From the NCBI RefSeq assembly GCF_000516985.1, contig NW_006917091.1, positions 7,164,390-7,228,389 of the forward strand: 64,000 nucleotides of DNA. The letters run 5' to 3'. Below are positions 10,890-22,777 of the stretch, piece by piece. Numbering within the stretch: the first letter of the stretch is position 1; each line of letters begins with the position of its first letter. Made by a program: the position numbers and the translations under genes. The notes beneath the pieces were generated by a model, which was not told the origin of the DNA, ran no database searches, and saw only the letters and a program-made list of their open reading frames with translations. This DNA comes from Pestalotiopsis fici W106-1. Lineage: Eukaryota > Ascomycota > Sordariomycetes > Amphisphaeriales > Sporocadaceae.

Positions 10890-13800
10890 ATGGCTCATCC
10901 GCGGACGAATGACGCCATTGCATTCCTGTAAGCACTCCTACTACCCTGAAAACGTCGCCTCCAATTTAACTTGGCACCCTCCCGGCGCAGGATTCTAGGA
11001 CTCTCAACTGCAATCATCTCGTCTCGATACTACAAGAGTGCAGCTTTCGGTATGATGCATTGCATATTGCATGGCGCCAAGACCTTCCCTCAACGTTGAG
11101 CTAACCGGTTTCGCACAGAACGCCCTATACACTTCTCGATCCTAACTCTTCTTTACGTCGGCATATTCCTCACCTTGGGGGCCAAGACAATCTTTGGCAA
11201 GACCACTGAAAATCATGAACCACTACGATATGCAGACGACGCTGGCAGCAGCAAACGCCCCGCCACAAGGTTTAATAAGCGAGTCGACAAACCCCTGAGA
11301 GCTCTACGGTCCATGTTACTGCTTTCAGCGCCATTACTACTTTTGGCAATCTGCATCATATGTCGAACGCTTCTGTTCTGGAGGACTATCCGCACAATCC
11401 ATTGTTCGTGGGACGGCCTTGAGGTTTGTTTCAGCTCCTGCCATTGTGATACGAGCAAGCTGACCATGGACAGAGTTTCTTGCCGTTTGTCATATCGGCG
11501 TACAACATTTTTGATAAACACGTAACATTACTCCCGCGCAATGTATACGACAGTAAATCGACCAGGCCCCAGGGCATCCTCTCGAGCGCAAGCGTATACA
11601 CCATCGTTGCGTTAATCTGGGGTCTCGCCATAACAGATACCTTCTCTCTCACGGAACAACGCACGAATGCAATATGTCCGCCGACGATGCCGGAACGAAT
11701 AATACCCTTGGCGCAGCTCGTCATGCTGGGCTGCGACGCCATGATAATCATTCAAGTCGAGCGAGCGCGAAGGCCCTCGGAAGACAACAAAGGAATCAGT
11801 ATCAATATAGGCGCTGTATTCCTGGCTTCGGCTGCCTTGCTGTCATTCATGGCATTTTGCGCCTCTTTCGACCCCATCAATTACAGGTGGAACCTCTTCC
11901 TCACGTCTGTCTCGGTTGGCGACCTCATTTGGGACAGCATTGCCATGTCTTTGGCATTAATTGCAGGTGTGTACTTGTTAAGGCACGTCGACTCTGCCAC
12001 GGTTGCCTTGTTTGCCATGTCAACCACTGTTCTGGTCCATATGGAGAAGCAAGTGCTTGATGGGCTACTCATTGAGGCATGGTCGAACTCGTGGGGTCTC
12101 CTGACTGGCCTAGTCGTATTCATTGGAGCAGGTGCGCTATTCCGACGACCAAGAACATCATTCATGGCTCCATGCCCAACGAAAGAGGGCCCCTCCTGGA
12201 AAAGCAAGGCTGGAGGATATACCCTACTTGTATTCCTTCTTGTATTCGTTCAGACGATATTCCTCAACTCGGGAAACTTGCGGAAAAGTTCCATTAGTGA
12301 AGCGATCACTAGATCCCAATTGCAATCAGAGGCATGGATTGCTGGGGCGCACAAGAGTAAAACGCTTGATGAGGCAGTGCGCGAGTATAGCCGCAGGTAT
12401 CGAATGCCACCGCCACCTGACTTCGACAAGTGGTATGAATACGCGGTCTCTGTGGATTCGCCCATCATTGATGACTTCACCCAGATTCACAACGATCTTC
12501 TGCCCTACTGGGGCATCTCACCACAACTTCTGAGGCAAAGGACCACTCATTTATTAACCCATCCAAAGAGCTCATTTGGAGGTATCATTATAGAGGGAGG
12601 CAGTATTCAGATCTCGCCCCACATACAAGGGACTCACCGTTGGATGATGGAAGTTATGCAAACCATGATTGAACCATTTGCGCAGTGGCTTCCCGATATG
12701 CAACTCGCCTTCAACCTTGATGATGAGTGTAGAGTATCCATACCATATGCTCAATCCACCACACTGAAATCCGAGGGTCTCAAGTCGCAAAATCGTCTAG
12801 CGTCACAAGTCGAACTTCACGGTTTTAGTTCATCTCAGCATCCGCCTTGGGAGAGAGACTATCTGGCCATTCAAGACGAGGACGAATTGGAGGCGCTGTG
12901 GGAAAGGGATTCGCCATGGTTTGAGAATTGGTCGAAATCTCCTATTTTCTATGAGTACATCTCATCCACGTGCCCTTCTGATGCGCTGGTCAACAAAATG
13001 CACTGGTGGAATAGGAAAGCAATATGTGTTCGATGCTCTGCACCACACATGGCAGACGGCGTTGTTTCGAACTGGTCTCTCTCCGGCGATCTGTGCCATC
13101 AACCTGATCTGGCGTATCTCCATGGCTTCCTTATATCCCCGGCAGCCATGGCGGCGACTCATTCGCTATTTCCCGTCTTCAGCCAGAGTCGTATGCATAA
13201 TTTTGCCGATATATTGTATCCAAATCCCTGGAACTTTGGAGACAAAGTTCAGTACGATGATGAAAAGGGCATTCCCTGGAGCCAAAAGTTGAATGGTCTC
13301 TACTGGCGCGGGGCTTCTTCCGATGGCTTCGCCGCCCACGGGGCTTGGCAGTCATTTACACGTGCCCGTTTTGTGCATTTGGCACAAAGGCTGAATGCTT
13401 TTTTCAGCACATCTGTTCTGGATTTCCCACACGCCTCTGGTGCTGGATTTCAGAGCTCTTCGGACAACGATGCACCCATTGCACCAAACGTGTCTTTCGT
13501 AGGTCAATTTGAGCGCTGCGACGAGCGTGACTGCGCCGCTGAGCACACAACCTTTTACAGAAATGCCTACTCGGACCCAGCACCTTCCGTTGATTTTCAA
13601 GAGCACTGGAAATTCAGACATCTCGTCGACCTCGACGGGGCCGCCTTTAGTGGTCGATTTATTCCATTCCTTAAGAGCGCATCGCTCCCCTACCGTGCCG
13701 CGTTGTTCCGGACGTGGTGGGAGGAGCGAGTACACCCGTGGCGGCACTTTGTGCCCGTCGATGTGCGATTGAACGAGCTGTGGAACGTTGTTGCTTATCT

Positions 13801-13972
13801 GAGTGGTGGTGGTAAAAAGCATGCTGAAGTCATTGCAAGGGAGGGGGGCGAATGGGCCAAGAAAGCACTTCGAAAGGAAGACATGCGCGTCTATATGTTT
13901 CGGCTACTGTTGGAATGGGGTCGACTAATTGATGACAACAGAGAGGGGCTAGGTTTCGTTGCACAGTCATGA
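10890..13972 (+). CDS. Glycosyltransferase family 90 (CAP10 domain, CAP64-like) multi-pass membrane protein
   Basis: Four exons, 10890-10927, 10991-11049, 11119-11423 and 11474-13972, encode 966 residues. Introns of 63, 69 and 50 nt have donors GTAAGC, GTATGA, GTTTGT and CAG acceptors; phases join exactly. The start is MAHPRTNDAIAF. The first 280 residues hold about nine to ten hydrophobic segments, and the C-terminal 550 residues form the CAP10/GT90 domain: KLNGLYWRGASSDG, then FRHLVDLDGAAFSGRF and a FLKSASLPYR segment, which match the family's nucleotide-sugar site region. Relatives include Cryptococcus CAP64-type proteins and xylosyl/glucosyltransferases of the secretory pathway. The actual donor and acceptor are unknown. 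The multi-helix N-terminus is common in the mould branch of the family. Exons 1 and 2 are short and easy to miss. Confidence 0.88.
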
Positions 13973-14462
13973 AGGGAGAGAGCTTTTGCGGCTAGGCTTG
14001 ACGTCCGCTATTATACCCAGCAACCATGTATATGATAATGAGATAATATGAGATAGACCCTGAATTGGGCTCAGTAAAGCCTGGTTACAGTGATATTGAT
14101 CAACATTCTTTGTGACAACACACTCACGGGGACGATGCGCCGTCGAACCCTCGAGCAGTGCAGCGAGCGTGCCTATGCAGAAAGAGAGGAAAAGAAATAT
14201 AGGTAAAAGAACAAATATCGATGTTCTTCTGCAATCAGCACATTCGGTACGGGCAGACAACCTAGTCCCGTTGCAAGTCATGGCGATTACATGCGTACTC
14301 AAAATTGATCCTTAAATAGTTCTTTTGCATGTGATCAAAATTGAGGACAGGCTGAAGTTTTCTTCTTTCTCATTATTGGGTATGACAAGTCTATGGTATA
14401 ATACGCCCAATGGGTCAGACGCCCGTTTTTTCGTCACCTTGTGTCCTTTATGTCGTGGTCGC
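13973..14462. other. Convergent intergenic region
   Basis: Lies between the stop codons of the GT90 gene (plus) and CCT2 (minus). It must hold both 3' UTRs. No further gene is seen. Confidence 0.5.
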
Positions 14463-16211
14463 TCATTGCCTTTCCCGTCTTCTCGGAGCGGCACGAATGA
14501 TGTCGTCTACTCTCAGCAGTAACTGTAAATACGTTAGCTCTTGGTCACGATTTCGTTTAGGCTTGTCAGAAAGAAATGCATACCTCGGCAGCTTCACTTG
14601 CTGACGACACCACCGCCTTCTTGAGCTTGTGCGCCTCAATGACACCCAAGTCTCGCATATCTGCGATGCCACCGCCAGGAGTCATGAGATCAAGACCATA
14701 TGTAGACATGCCGTCGTAGATGGCCTTTCGTAGTCGCGCAACCAGGTCGCTTGAGTCAAGACCGGCATTGTCAGCCAGAATAGTAGGAAGCTGTCGCAAT
14801 GCAACAGCAAAGGAAGCGACGGCCATCTGCTTCTTGCCTTCAACACGGGTAGCAGCGCCCTCAACCGCCTTGGCCATCAACATCTCGGCGCAACCGCCAC
14901 CAAGTGTTGTTTTCGGTTCCTTAACAGTCTGAGAAAGGACGGCAAGCGCATCATGTAGCGAGCGGTCGGCCTCGTCAAGGAGTTGGTCAGTCGCTCCGCG
15001 CAAGACAATAGTGCAAGCTTGACCTGCCGCGACACCAGAAAATTTGATAAGTGTATCCTCGCCAATGATGACCTCCTCAATGACATCGCAGTGGCCCAAC
15101 TTCACCTGATCGGGGTGGTCGAAGGTAGACGTGATCTCGCCGCCGGTGACAAGGGCCAAACGCTCAATGCCGTCAAAGTCCGCGTGCTCGATTGACATGA
15201 TGCCAGCATCCGTGAAAAGCTGCTCGGGCCAGTTGTAGATGAGCTGTCTGTTGATGAAACAGTTGATGCCGTGTGCCTTGATCTTGTCCACCTTGGCCTT
15301 CATCTTCTCCTTTTCTGCCTTTTCGAGGTCGGCCAGCTTGCTTGTCGAGCTGACCTTGACGCGGGCACCGAAGATCTTGACCTTATCCGTGTCCATGGAG
15401 GTGTTGGCGACCAGAATCTTGGCCTTTTCCAACCGCTTGGGCTGGTTCACACCAATCTTCTTGTCGAGAATGAAACCCTCATCCAAGTAGGAGTCGCTCA
15501 ACTTGCCGCCAGCCTTCTTAATAATTTGGATGTGGCTAAGATCGGAAGAGCCTTTCAGGCGCAGCACAGCATCGACGGCAAGCTTGGCGAACAGGTCTCG
15601 GTCCTGGGCCAAAACCTTGGAACTCAGGGTTGTCCGAGCAATGGCAAGGAGATCCTTCTTGAAAGCTTCGGGGTTCTTGCTGTGGTCAACGGCCGACTCT
15701 TCCAAAGCTTGCAGCGCTGCCTGGCTTGCTATCCGGTAGCCTTCGATGATAGTTTGAGGGTGGATCTTCTTATCCACAAGCTTCTCTGCTTCACGCAGCA
15801 GCTCGGCTGCCAATACGGCTACCGACGTCGTGCCGTCACCGACCTCGTCATCCTGGACCTTGGAAATGTTGACGAGAACCTTAGCAGCGGCGTTGTCGAG
15901 GGAAATGGACTTTAGAATTGTGGCACCGTCGTTCGTAACCATGATCTCGGCGGTCGAGGCGGACTGCAGGATCTTGTCCATGCCCTTGGGGCCGAGGGTG
16001 CTCTTGACCAGGTCGCCGACAGCAATCGCACCAACAAAGGCAGAAAGACGAGCATTCTCGCCCTTCTCCTCGGTTGTGCCCTCCTCAAAGATCTGCGTAG
16101 GGCTGAAGGAAGACTATGATGCATTAAAGCGTCAGCGTATCGGTGCCGTGAGCAGCAAAGGATATGTGCGGCTAGCTCAGCATGTTGCTTTCTGGCAGGA
16201 GCACTTACCAT
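14463..16211 (-). CDS. CCT2: T-complex protein 1 subunit beta (CCT2 chaperonin subunit)
   Basis: Minus strand, three coding exons: 16211-16209 (the ATG alone), 16113-14584 and 14522-14463, giving 530 residues, the usual size for CCT2. Introns: 16208-16114 (95 nt, GTAAGT..TAG) directly after the start codon, and 14583-14523 (61 nt, GTATGC..CAG) near the 3' end, which joins SEAAE to a [16 protein letters not shown] tail typical of the subunit. The ATPase signatures of group II chaperonins are visible: [35 protein letters not shown], and GGGCAEM. CCT2 is one of eight subunits of the cytosolic TRiC ring that folds actin, tubulin and WD40 proteins. It is transcribed divergently from eIF3b across 958 bp. 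Identification is very secure. Confidence 0.97.
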
Positions 16212-17169
16212 GACGAAGGGTGATGTGATTGGGATGCTGAGGGTAGCTGTTGAGGATTTGGGACTGCTTCCAAAGTCAGGGGATATGTAATTACACCCAC
16301 GTTCACCGTTGAGTAGGTTGGGCTAGGCGTCAACGGCAAGCTCCTGTTTGTCAAAGCCTCCGAAGGTCCCAGATTCAGGGAACTTTTTTTTCGCTACGGC
16401 CAATCAGCCTCCTATCGAGCTGCCAGAGTCAGTATTCACTGCTAGCAGCTAGGAATACCCCTCCCCTCAGCTGCTGCCAGGTGTGGGGCAAACCCCCCTA
16501 CTAATAGCGTTGTTTAGGACACCCGACAGATGACTGCATTCTTCAGGGGATTCGCGCCTTGAAATTATACATCACGATATTTGTCCTTGTTCTAGACGAG
16601 CTGATCAGGTTTGCTGTATGTATTTGATTTTGGTGGTATCCTCTACGTGCGTGCTTCTTACACAAAACACTGTATTACTGAATATCAATATGTCGCTCTT
16701 CAGTTTGTCACTTCAACACAGCAAAGATCCTATACTTGATGCAGTGTTCCTGGAATGTGTGTACTACCATGAAGATAGGGCGGGGCCATGCTGAGAAACG
16801 GTTGCTGCCTAAATGTGGTGTCCGAACTTTCTAACCTCTCAGCACTTCCTGGTATCGGCGGTTGAAACCATCCCTGAACTGCAAATTCCGCCCAAGCTTT
16901 TGGTTGGCAATCGCGGGGCACGGATTCCCCACCTTCCCACAGAGTCTGCCAAAGCCAAAAATTATCACCACCAAAGTTCCGATCGCGACGAGGTGAGAGG
17001 CAAACAAACCCCCCCAGTTGCGCCCTGGATCACCAAAGCTGCAAGGCCTATCACCGTCGAGCTTTGCCTGCCCCTCTTTGCAACTCGAGTTTTTTGTCAC
17101 GTCCAGATTTTCACTTTTTGACTGTTTGACAATAGGAGACAACTGTCCAACTCCATATTATCCGCCAAT
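16212..17169. promoter_or_regulatory. Divergent CCT2 / eIF3b upstream region
   Basis: A 958-bp region separates the start codons of two housekeeping genes pointing away from each other. A CCAAT box is present at 16400-16404 and a CCCCTCCCCT pyrimidine cluster (resembling stress-response C4T elements) at about 16458-16468. CT-rich leader sequence precedes the eIF3b ATG. That the region acts as a shared promoter is inference from layout. Confidence 0.45.
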
Positions 17170-19392
17170 ATGGCGCCCTCTTTCGATACTCTGCGCGACG
17201 CAGATTTGGACGATGATTACGATGAGAGCGAGATTGATATTTCCGATCTGAGGGAGCGCTTTGACGTTCAACTGACCCAAGGTTACGACACTTTTATTGT
17301 CATCGATGGACTTCCGACTGTCACCGAAGAGCAGAAGCCCAAGCTCGTCAAGTTTTTGCTCAAGAAGCTCGCCGCTGCTGGAAAGACAAAGGAGGAGAAT
17401 GTCTTCATGCCCATGGGAGATGATGGAAAGTCCATGAACTTTGCTTTCGTCGAGTTCTCATCCCCTGCCGAGGCTGCCGCTGCCGCTCGACAACTTGACC
17501 AGGTCCCTCTCGACAAGAAGCACACCATGAGAGTAAACAAGATGACCGACATTGAACGATACGGACGTGAGGGCCGCATCGATGACGAGTACACCCCTCC
17601 CAAGATCGAGCCTTTTGTCGAGAAGGAGCACCTCCGATCCTTCGTTGCCGACCCCAGCGGTCGTGGCCGTGACCAATTTGCCATGCACCGTGGCGAGGCT
17701 GTCGGTATCTTCTGGAACAACGAGAAGGACACCCCCGAGAATGTGGTCGACAGACAACACTGGACCGAGTCCTTCATTCAGTGGTCCACGCTCGGAACTT
17801 ACCTTACATCGGTCCACCAACAAGGTGTTCAGCTTTGGGGTGGTGAGTCCTGGTCGAGACAAAAGAGGTTCGCCCACCCATTTGTTAACCTTCTCACGTT
17901 CTCCCCGAACGAGAAGTACCTCGTCACATGGTCCAACAGACCCATCTCCATACCCGAGGAGGGCCACCCCCAGCTGTCTCTGGACGATGATGGCAAGAAC
18001 TACATTGTCTGGGAAGTCGAGACTGGCAAACCCCTGCGATCCTTTGCCAATCTCGACACTCCCGCCCCTTCTGCCGACGGAGCAGTCAAGGCTCCTCCCA
18101 AGTTCTCCTGGCCTGTCTTCAAGTGGTCCGCCGACGACAAGTACGTTGCCAGACTCATTCCCGGCCAGTCGATTTCGGTGTATGAGCTTCCCCGCATGAA
18201 CCTGCTCGATAAGACTACCATCAAGATCGAGGGCGTTGTAGACTTTGAGTGGGCCCCTGCTACACCGCAGCGCGAGGGCAACAAGCAGTACGAGCAGCTT
18301 TTCTGCTACTGGACGCCGGAGATGGGCAGCAACCCCGCCAAGGTCGGTCTGATGAGCATACCATCGAAGCAGGTTGTCCGATCTCTCAACCTCTTCAGCG
18401 TCAGCGACGCCAAGCTACACTGGCAATCCGACGCCACCTATCTCGCTGTCAAGGTTGACCGACACTCCAAGTCAAAGAAGTCCCAAGCCACTACTCTTGA
18501 GATCTTCCGCATCAAGGAGAAGGGCGTCCCTGTTGAGGTTGTCGACACCATCAAGGACACAGTCATCAACTTTGCCTGGGAGCCAAAGGGAGACCGCTTT
18601 GTCATCATCACAACCACAGAGCCCGTTGGCCAGACTGCAGTGCCTCCCAAGACTACTGCATCATTCTTTTGTCCCGAGAAGGCCAAGGGCAACGCAATTG
18701 GCAACTTCAAGCACCTCCGGACCATGGACAAGAAGAACCACAACTCCATCTTCTGGTCCCCCAAGGGTCGTTTTGTCGTCGTCGCTACGATCGCCAACCA
18801 GCAAAGCAGTGACCTCGATTTCTACGATCTCGATTTCGAGGGTGAGAAGCCCGAGAACGAGAAGGACCTAACTGCCAACCTGCAGCACATGAACACAGCC
18901 GACCACTATGGTATCACAGACCTTCAGTGGGATCCCTCCGGCCGCTACGTTGCATCATGGGCCTCCGTATGGAAGCACACCATGGAAAACGGCTACCATG
19001 TGTACGACTTCAAGGGTGCCGTGCTGCGCGAGGAGCCGGTTGACAAGTTCAAGCAGTGGGCCTGGCGGCCACGACCGGCCACTCTCCTGACCAAGGAGGA
19101 GCAGAAGCATATTCGCAAGAACTTGCGCGAGTACTCCAAGGTCTTTGATGTCGAGGACGCCGAGCGTGTTGCCGGCGCTGATCAGGCTGTCATTGACGAA
19201 CGTCGCCGCATTCTCTCCGAGTGGTTGGCATGGCGCGAGAGCGTTGAGGATGAGCTTCGCTTCGACAGAATCGACGCCGGTCTTCCGGAGACTGAGGAGG
19301 AGGCTGCACCTAAGCTTGAGGATGGTGAGGGTGAGGTCATAGAGGAGATCATTGAGGAGGTTCTGGAAGAGACGGAGGAGATCGTATCGTAG
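17170..19392 (+). CDS. PRT1: Eukaryotic translation initiation factor 3 subunit B (eIF3b / Prt1)
   Basis: A single uninterrupted exon encodes 740 residues, the normal length for fungal eIF3b. Domains in order: an acidic N-terminus; an RNA-recognition motif at about 40-125 (FIVIDGLP as RNP2-like, NFAFVEFSS as RNP1-like); a nine-bladed WD-type propeller from about 165 to 640 (segments such as [53 protein letters not shown]); and a C-terminal helical tail with the W-rich [10 protein letters not shown] segment, ending in an acidic Glu-rich stretch. It is the scaffold subunit of eIF3 and links eIF3a, eIF3i and eIF3g at the 40S ribosome. Codon use is strongly biased to C-ending codons, as expected for a highly expressed gene. 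Confidence 0.97.
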   Translation: MAPSFDTLRDADLDDDYDESEIDISDLRERFDVQLTQGYDTFIVIDGLPTVTEEQKPKLVKFLLKKLAAAGKTKEENVFMPMGDDGKSMNFAFVEFSSPAEAAAAARQLDQVPLDKKHTMRVNKMTDIERYGREGRIDDEYTPPKIEPFVEKEHLRSFVADPSGRGRDQFAMHRGEAVGIFWNNEKDTPENVVDRQHWTESFIQWSTLGTYLTSVHQQGVQLWGGESWSRQKRFAHPFVNLLTFSPNEKYLVTWSNRPISIPEEGHPQLSLDDDGKNYIVWEVETGKPLRSFANLDTPAPSADGAVKAPPKFSWPVFKWSADDKYVARLIPGQSISVYELPRMNLLDKTTIKIEGVVDFEWAPATPQREGNKQYEQLFCYWTPEMGSNPAKVGLMSIPSKQVVRSLNLFSVSDAKLHWQSDATYLAVKVDRHSKSKKSQATTLEIFRIKEKGVPVEVVDTIKDTVINFAWEPKGDRFVIITTTEPVGQTAVPPKTTASFFCPEKAKGNAIGNFKHLRTMDKKNHNSIFWSPKGRFVVVATIANQQSSDLDFYDLDFEGEKPENEKDLTANLQHMNTADHYGITDLQWDPSGRYVASWASVWKHTMENGYHVYDFKGAVLREEPVDKFKQWAWRPRPATLLTKEEQKHIRKNLREYSKVFDVEDAERVAGADQAVIDERRRILSEWLAWRESVEDELRFDRIDAGLPETEEEAAPKLEDGEGEVIEEIIEEVLEETEEIVS

Positions 19393-19979
19393 ATGCTTCT
19401 TAATTTGTTGATCATGATGTCTTCCAGACAAAGGATTTGGGCCTCAATGATCTAGGCGATCTGGGCAGAGGCGTTCGTGTATGGCATATTTCTCCGCGGT
19501 TGCATAAAAATGGCATTTGATGACACAGATATATTGTATGGAATTGTGCCATGTTTCTCTACGTGAATCGCGACGCAAATCTTTCTGGAGATTTGCAGAA
19601 TCGTCTCAGAATTACTGTTGGATGACAACTCAAAGAATCAAGTCAAAGGCAGATAGGAGGAGTAATAGTGCCAGTCGCTTTCTTTCATTTGAATACCATA
19701 TTCCGCTCCCGTCAACCAGAACAAAGGCCATGCACACTTGTAATTCCCAAATCTGGCAAGAAAAGAGACAAAGATCTTCTGCCAATGTTGAAAGTCCCCC
19801 AACTCCTTTTCTCCATGACAACATTTGACACGAGTACTCACCAAGATCACGCCGTCTGCTGGATCCTGATCAAGAATTGGGCTCTGATCGGAAGAGGAAT
19901 ACCGTCATCTTAGCTCTCCGAATCTGTTTGATGATCCGTGTTTTTCAACCGAGAGGCAGCGCTACAAACAATTGCTCCA
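19393..19979. other. Intergenic region
   Basis: Contains the 3' flank of eIF3b and the upstream region of the next gene. Overlapping short frames at 19517-19913 lack family features. No gene is recognised. Confidence 0.5.
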
Positions 19980-21104
19980 ATGCAATCTCCCTTCAGGGCT
20001 AAAGGGACCGAGCAAAACCAGTCACATAGGTCGGCCGATACGCGAAACTCCGAGGGCAAAAAGCACGAAGCCACATCCCAGGAGTATAAGTCATCAGATC
20101 GGTGGGCGCGAGGGTCTAAGAACACAGAGCAAATTCCACGAGGCATGCGGGAGTCAAATATTGCAACATCCAATTCCAAGGCCCATCCGGAGCCGTCGGG
20201 CACAAACGGTCGTGGCCATACGCATGGCAAAGATCGCAGCTCTCATCATCGGGAATCGAAAACCCACGATCGGGAAGGTCAGAAGTCGCGGGGAGCCGTC
20301 TCTAGAAGACCCCATGGTCGCGAAGATGAAGACGCAAAACACCAGAGCCGTGATGCCAAAGCGCGCGATGGCGGCGAGTCCAAGAACCGGGAGTCAAGAA
20401 GCCGAAGGCCCAGAGAAGGCAATGCAAGGGATAGAAGCCAAAGAGATGCCGGTTCGACATCGCGGGTCCCCCCACTCACTCGTAGACCGATATGGGGAGA
20501 GCGAGGCGAAGACACATGTGCGCCCAATCACAAAATTTTGAGAGACAAGGCGCCTGATCACACGGATGCGCCCTGGTATGTTCGCATGTGGATAGCGGCA
20601 TACATGCGTTACCGTGGGCTAGACGACAATTTGGCGGCTGGCGTCCATTACACGGGTGCCGAGTTTTACGAGCTCAGTCTCGAAGATGTGGTCGAGTTAT
20701 TCATCCATAAATGCGGCGTCAAGGATAAAGAGGCGCAGATATTAGGGCGCGATGTCTGGGAATGCGTTCATGTGAGTTTCAAGGCATTTGGAGCGTTCCT
20801 GGCATTCACTGCAAAACATAATCCAGCTAAACTCTCTGCACAGATTAAACAACCATCTACATCAGATTTGACAAGCCTTCAAAGGTATGCAAACTTTGTG
20901 GGAGAAGATGTGCAGCGACTTCATGATTTGGTTGCGAAAGACTCGGGAGTGTTTACGCGTATATTGAGCATTTTCTTTTGGGCGAGGGCATTCATCAAGA
21001 TGATTGCTATGACTTATGTTGGAATAATATTTGCCGTTATTGTTATTGGATGTATATCAGTCTTTGTTTTCGAGTCGGAGAAAGCTAAGAAAGCCCAGGT
21101 TTGA
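19980..21104 (+). CDS. Hypothetical protein with basic disordered N-terminus and C-terminal membrane segment
   Basis: ATG 19980 is the first ATG in a frame opened by a stop at 19932; it gives 374 residues in one exon. Residues 1-190 are dominated by Arg, Lys, Ser, Asp, Glu and His (repeated SRDAKAR and RESRSRRPRE-like patches) and are surely disordered. From about 200 a folded-looking domain begins with PWYVRMWIAAYMRYRG and a VVELFIHKCGVKDKEAQ helix pair. One strongly hydrophobic helix near the end (YVGIIFAVIVIGCISVFVF), followed by a lysine-rich tail, suggests a tail-anchored membrane protein. I recognise no known family. It converges on the next gene with 207 bp between stops. Confidence 0.6.
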   Translation: MQSPFRAKGTEQNQSHRSADTRNSEGKKHEATSQEYKSSDRWARGSKNTEQIPRGMRESNIATSNSKAHPEPSGTNGRGHTHGKDRSSHHRESKTHDREGQKSRGAVSRRPHGREDEDAKHQSRDAKARDGGESKNRESRSRRPREGNARDRSQRDAGSTSRVPPLTRRPIWGERGEDTCAPNHKILRDKAPDHTDAPWYVRMWIAAYMRYRGLDDNLAAGVHYTGAEFYELSLEDVVELFIHKCGVKDKEAQILGRDVWECVHVSFKAFGAFLAFTAKHNPAKLSAQIKQPSTSDLTSLQRYANFVGEDVQRLHDLVAKDSGVFTRILSIFFWARAFIKMIAMTYVGIIFAVIVIGCISVFVFESEKAKKAQV

Positions 21105-21311
21105 AAAATATCATGTTTTTAATTTATATTATCTAGCTGTTCTTAGAATGTCTGTGGTGTTTCTGTGTTCTCCTCGAAGCAAGATTACAAAGTTTCGCTG
21201 AAAGTGGCGCAAATGTCTCAACATTTGTTCGATCGGTTCATCCTTTCGTATGAACCCAAGTATCCCATAATATCTGCTGACTCCTGATTCGCACGAGCTA
21301 TATAGTTCTCT

Positions 21312-22777
21312 TCATCGAGCCTTTCGCTTGACCAGCTTCTGCTCTCTGCGCCTGGCCTTGATGTCCTTGTCAATCTTTTCACGATCTCCGTCTACGTCTT
21401 CTTGTACTCTCTGCTTTAGATGTGCCATGAGCTTTTCAAAGCCATCTAGCGTCAAGGCATTATTGTTCCTCAGCCGTTCCGCTACCACGTGATGCATTGC
21501 CGCCTCCGTCTTCTCCCCAAAGCTACTCCAGAAGAGCCCCCAAACACGACCTAGGGCGGGGTGTATTTTGCTGTGGGCAACAACCCTTGCCCATGCATCC
21601 TTGGACTTTCGTAAGGCCTTCTTGGATGGCTTCAGCTTGTTCTGCAACAGAAGATTGTAGCGTTTGCTGATGCGCTTCATGACATCTGAACGCACATGTG
21701 ACCAGTGATGGAAATGTGGTTGAGGAGATTCATGGTTATACGTTCCCATCACTTGCTCCCAGAATCTCTTATGAGGACTCAACTCGTCGTCATCTCGTAC
21801 TAGATAGTCTTCCTCGAACCGACTACAAATGTCAAGAAGACGGCGTTGGTTATCCCGATCTATCCTGACATGGTATCTCGTCGAGGCAGGCAACTGCGGT
21901 CCAGGGGTGGACAATTCATCACAACTTTCCTCGGTAACCTTTCGGGAATGTCAGATATGGCAATATGAAGAGAATTTTCCGATACGTAAAGAAATGCACG
22001 TCAGAAATGAGATTCCTTTGACTGGGAAGCGCAAATTGAATATTCTTCGAGCAGATGCTCTGTTTTGAAGCGATTAAAACTTACTTGTTGAGCTACAGAT
22101 TCAACGTCGGCGTGAGCTTGTCCAGCAGAGTTCGAGGAAAGATGTAAGCTACGCTGATAAAGCTCAGGCTCTGGACTGGGGGTAGACTGGATGAGAATAG
22201 GTTTACGAGAAGATCTGTATTAATATAGAGTTATGTCAGTGTTAATATCTCGTCTTCGAGGAGCTGTTTGGGAATTGCGAGTGTCGGTATCACAATATCT
22301 TGGTCGAGGTACATACCCTGCCTTCGGGGAAATGGTTGTTGGAGGCTCATCTCGACTCTGTGCAGCCACAGGCGCCAATACTTGTGAGTCTGTTGCATTC
22401 AGGACTGGTCGGGGAGTCACAAGTCTCCTGTCGTGCTCGCGGTCATGGTACCCTCCGGGGCGAGGGACAGTACTCTGGACGTTGTTTTGCACAGAAATGG
22501 TGGAATGCTGGGATTTGTGACTGGGCGTAGACGCCTGCTGCTTGTACTGGCTTTGAGCTCGAAAATATCTCGATCCTCGGGGCGATCGCTGGTCTACCCG
22601 CCTGCGTTGATCTGGAGGTGGCACATATCGGTCGATTGGTCGACGATATCGTGTGGGAGTGGCTCGAGGGTGTCTGGGCTGAGTGCCAAAGGGATTCGAG
22701 TGTTGAGGGTCATCCTGCAGCAGCCGCGCAGGCATCGATCTGCTTCTACTGCCTCGAAAGCCGGAAGGACGAGACAT
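21312..22777 (-). CDS. Hypothetical protein, intact copy of a paralogue pair
   Basis: Minus strand, three exons: 22777-22317, 22214-22085 and 21938-21312, giving 405 residues. Introns of 102 nt (GTATGT, branch ACTGAC, CAG) and 146 nt (GTAAGT, acceptor AAAG) join in frame. The N-terminal 200 residues are Arg/Pro/Ser/Gln-rich and disordered. The C-terminal part is helical: a RRLLDICSRFEEDYL segment, ELSPHKRFWEQV, then a VMKRISKRYNLLLQ helix, and a FWSSFGEKTEAAMHHVV helix. The same order of helices recurs in the gene at 30391-31755 (RLLEICISFESEYF, EMTPDQAF-stop-EKV, VMNLCKDRHNDIIR, FWLSFGGMVRQALNQVI), so the two are paralogues. The function is unknown. A C-terminal run of Lys/Arg could bind nucleic acid. 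Confidence 0.72.

Noticed and set aside
17283..17967. Long minus-strand open frames inside the eIF3b gene
   Set aside because: They are shadows of the strongly biased eIF3b codons on the other strand and have no start or family support.
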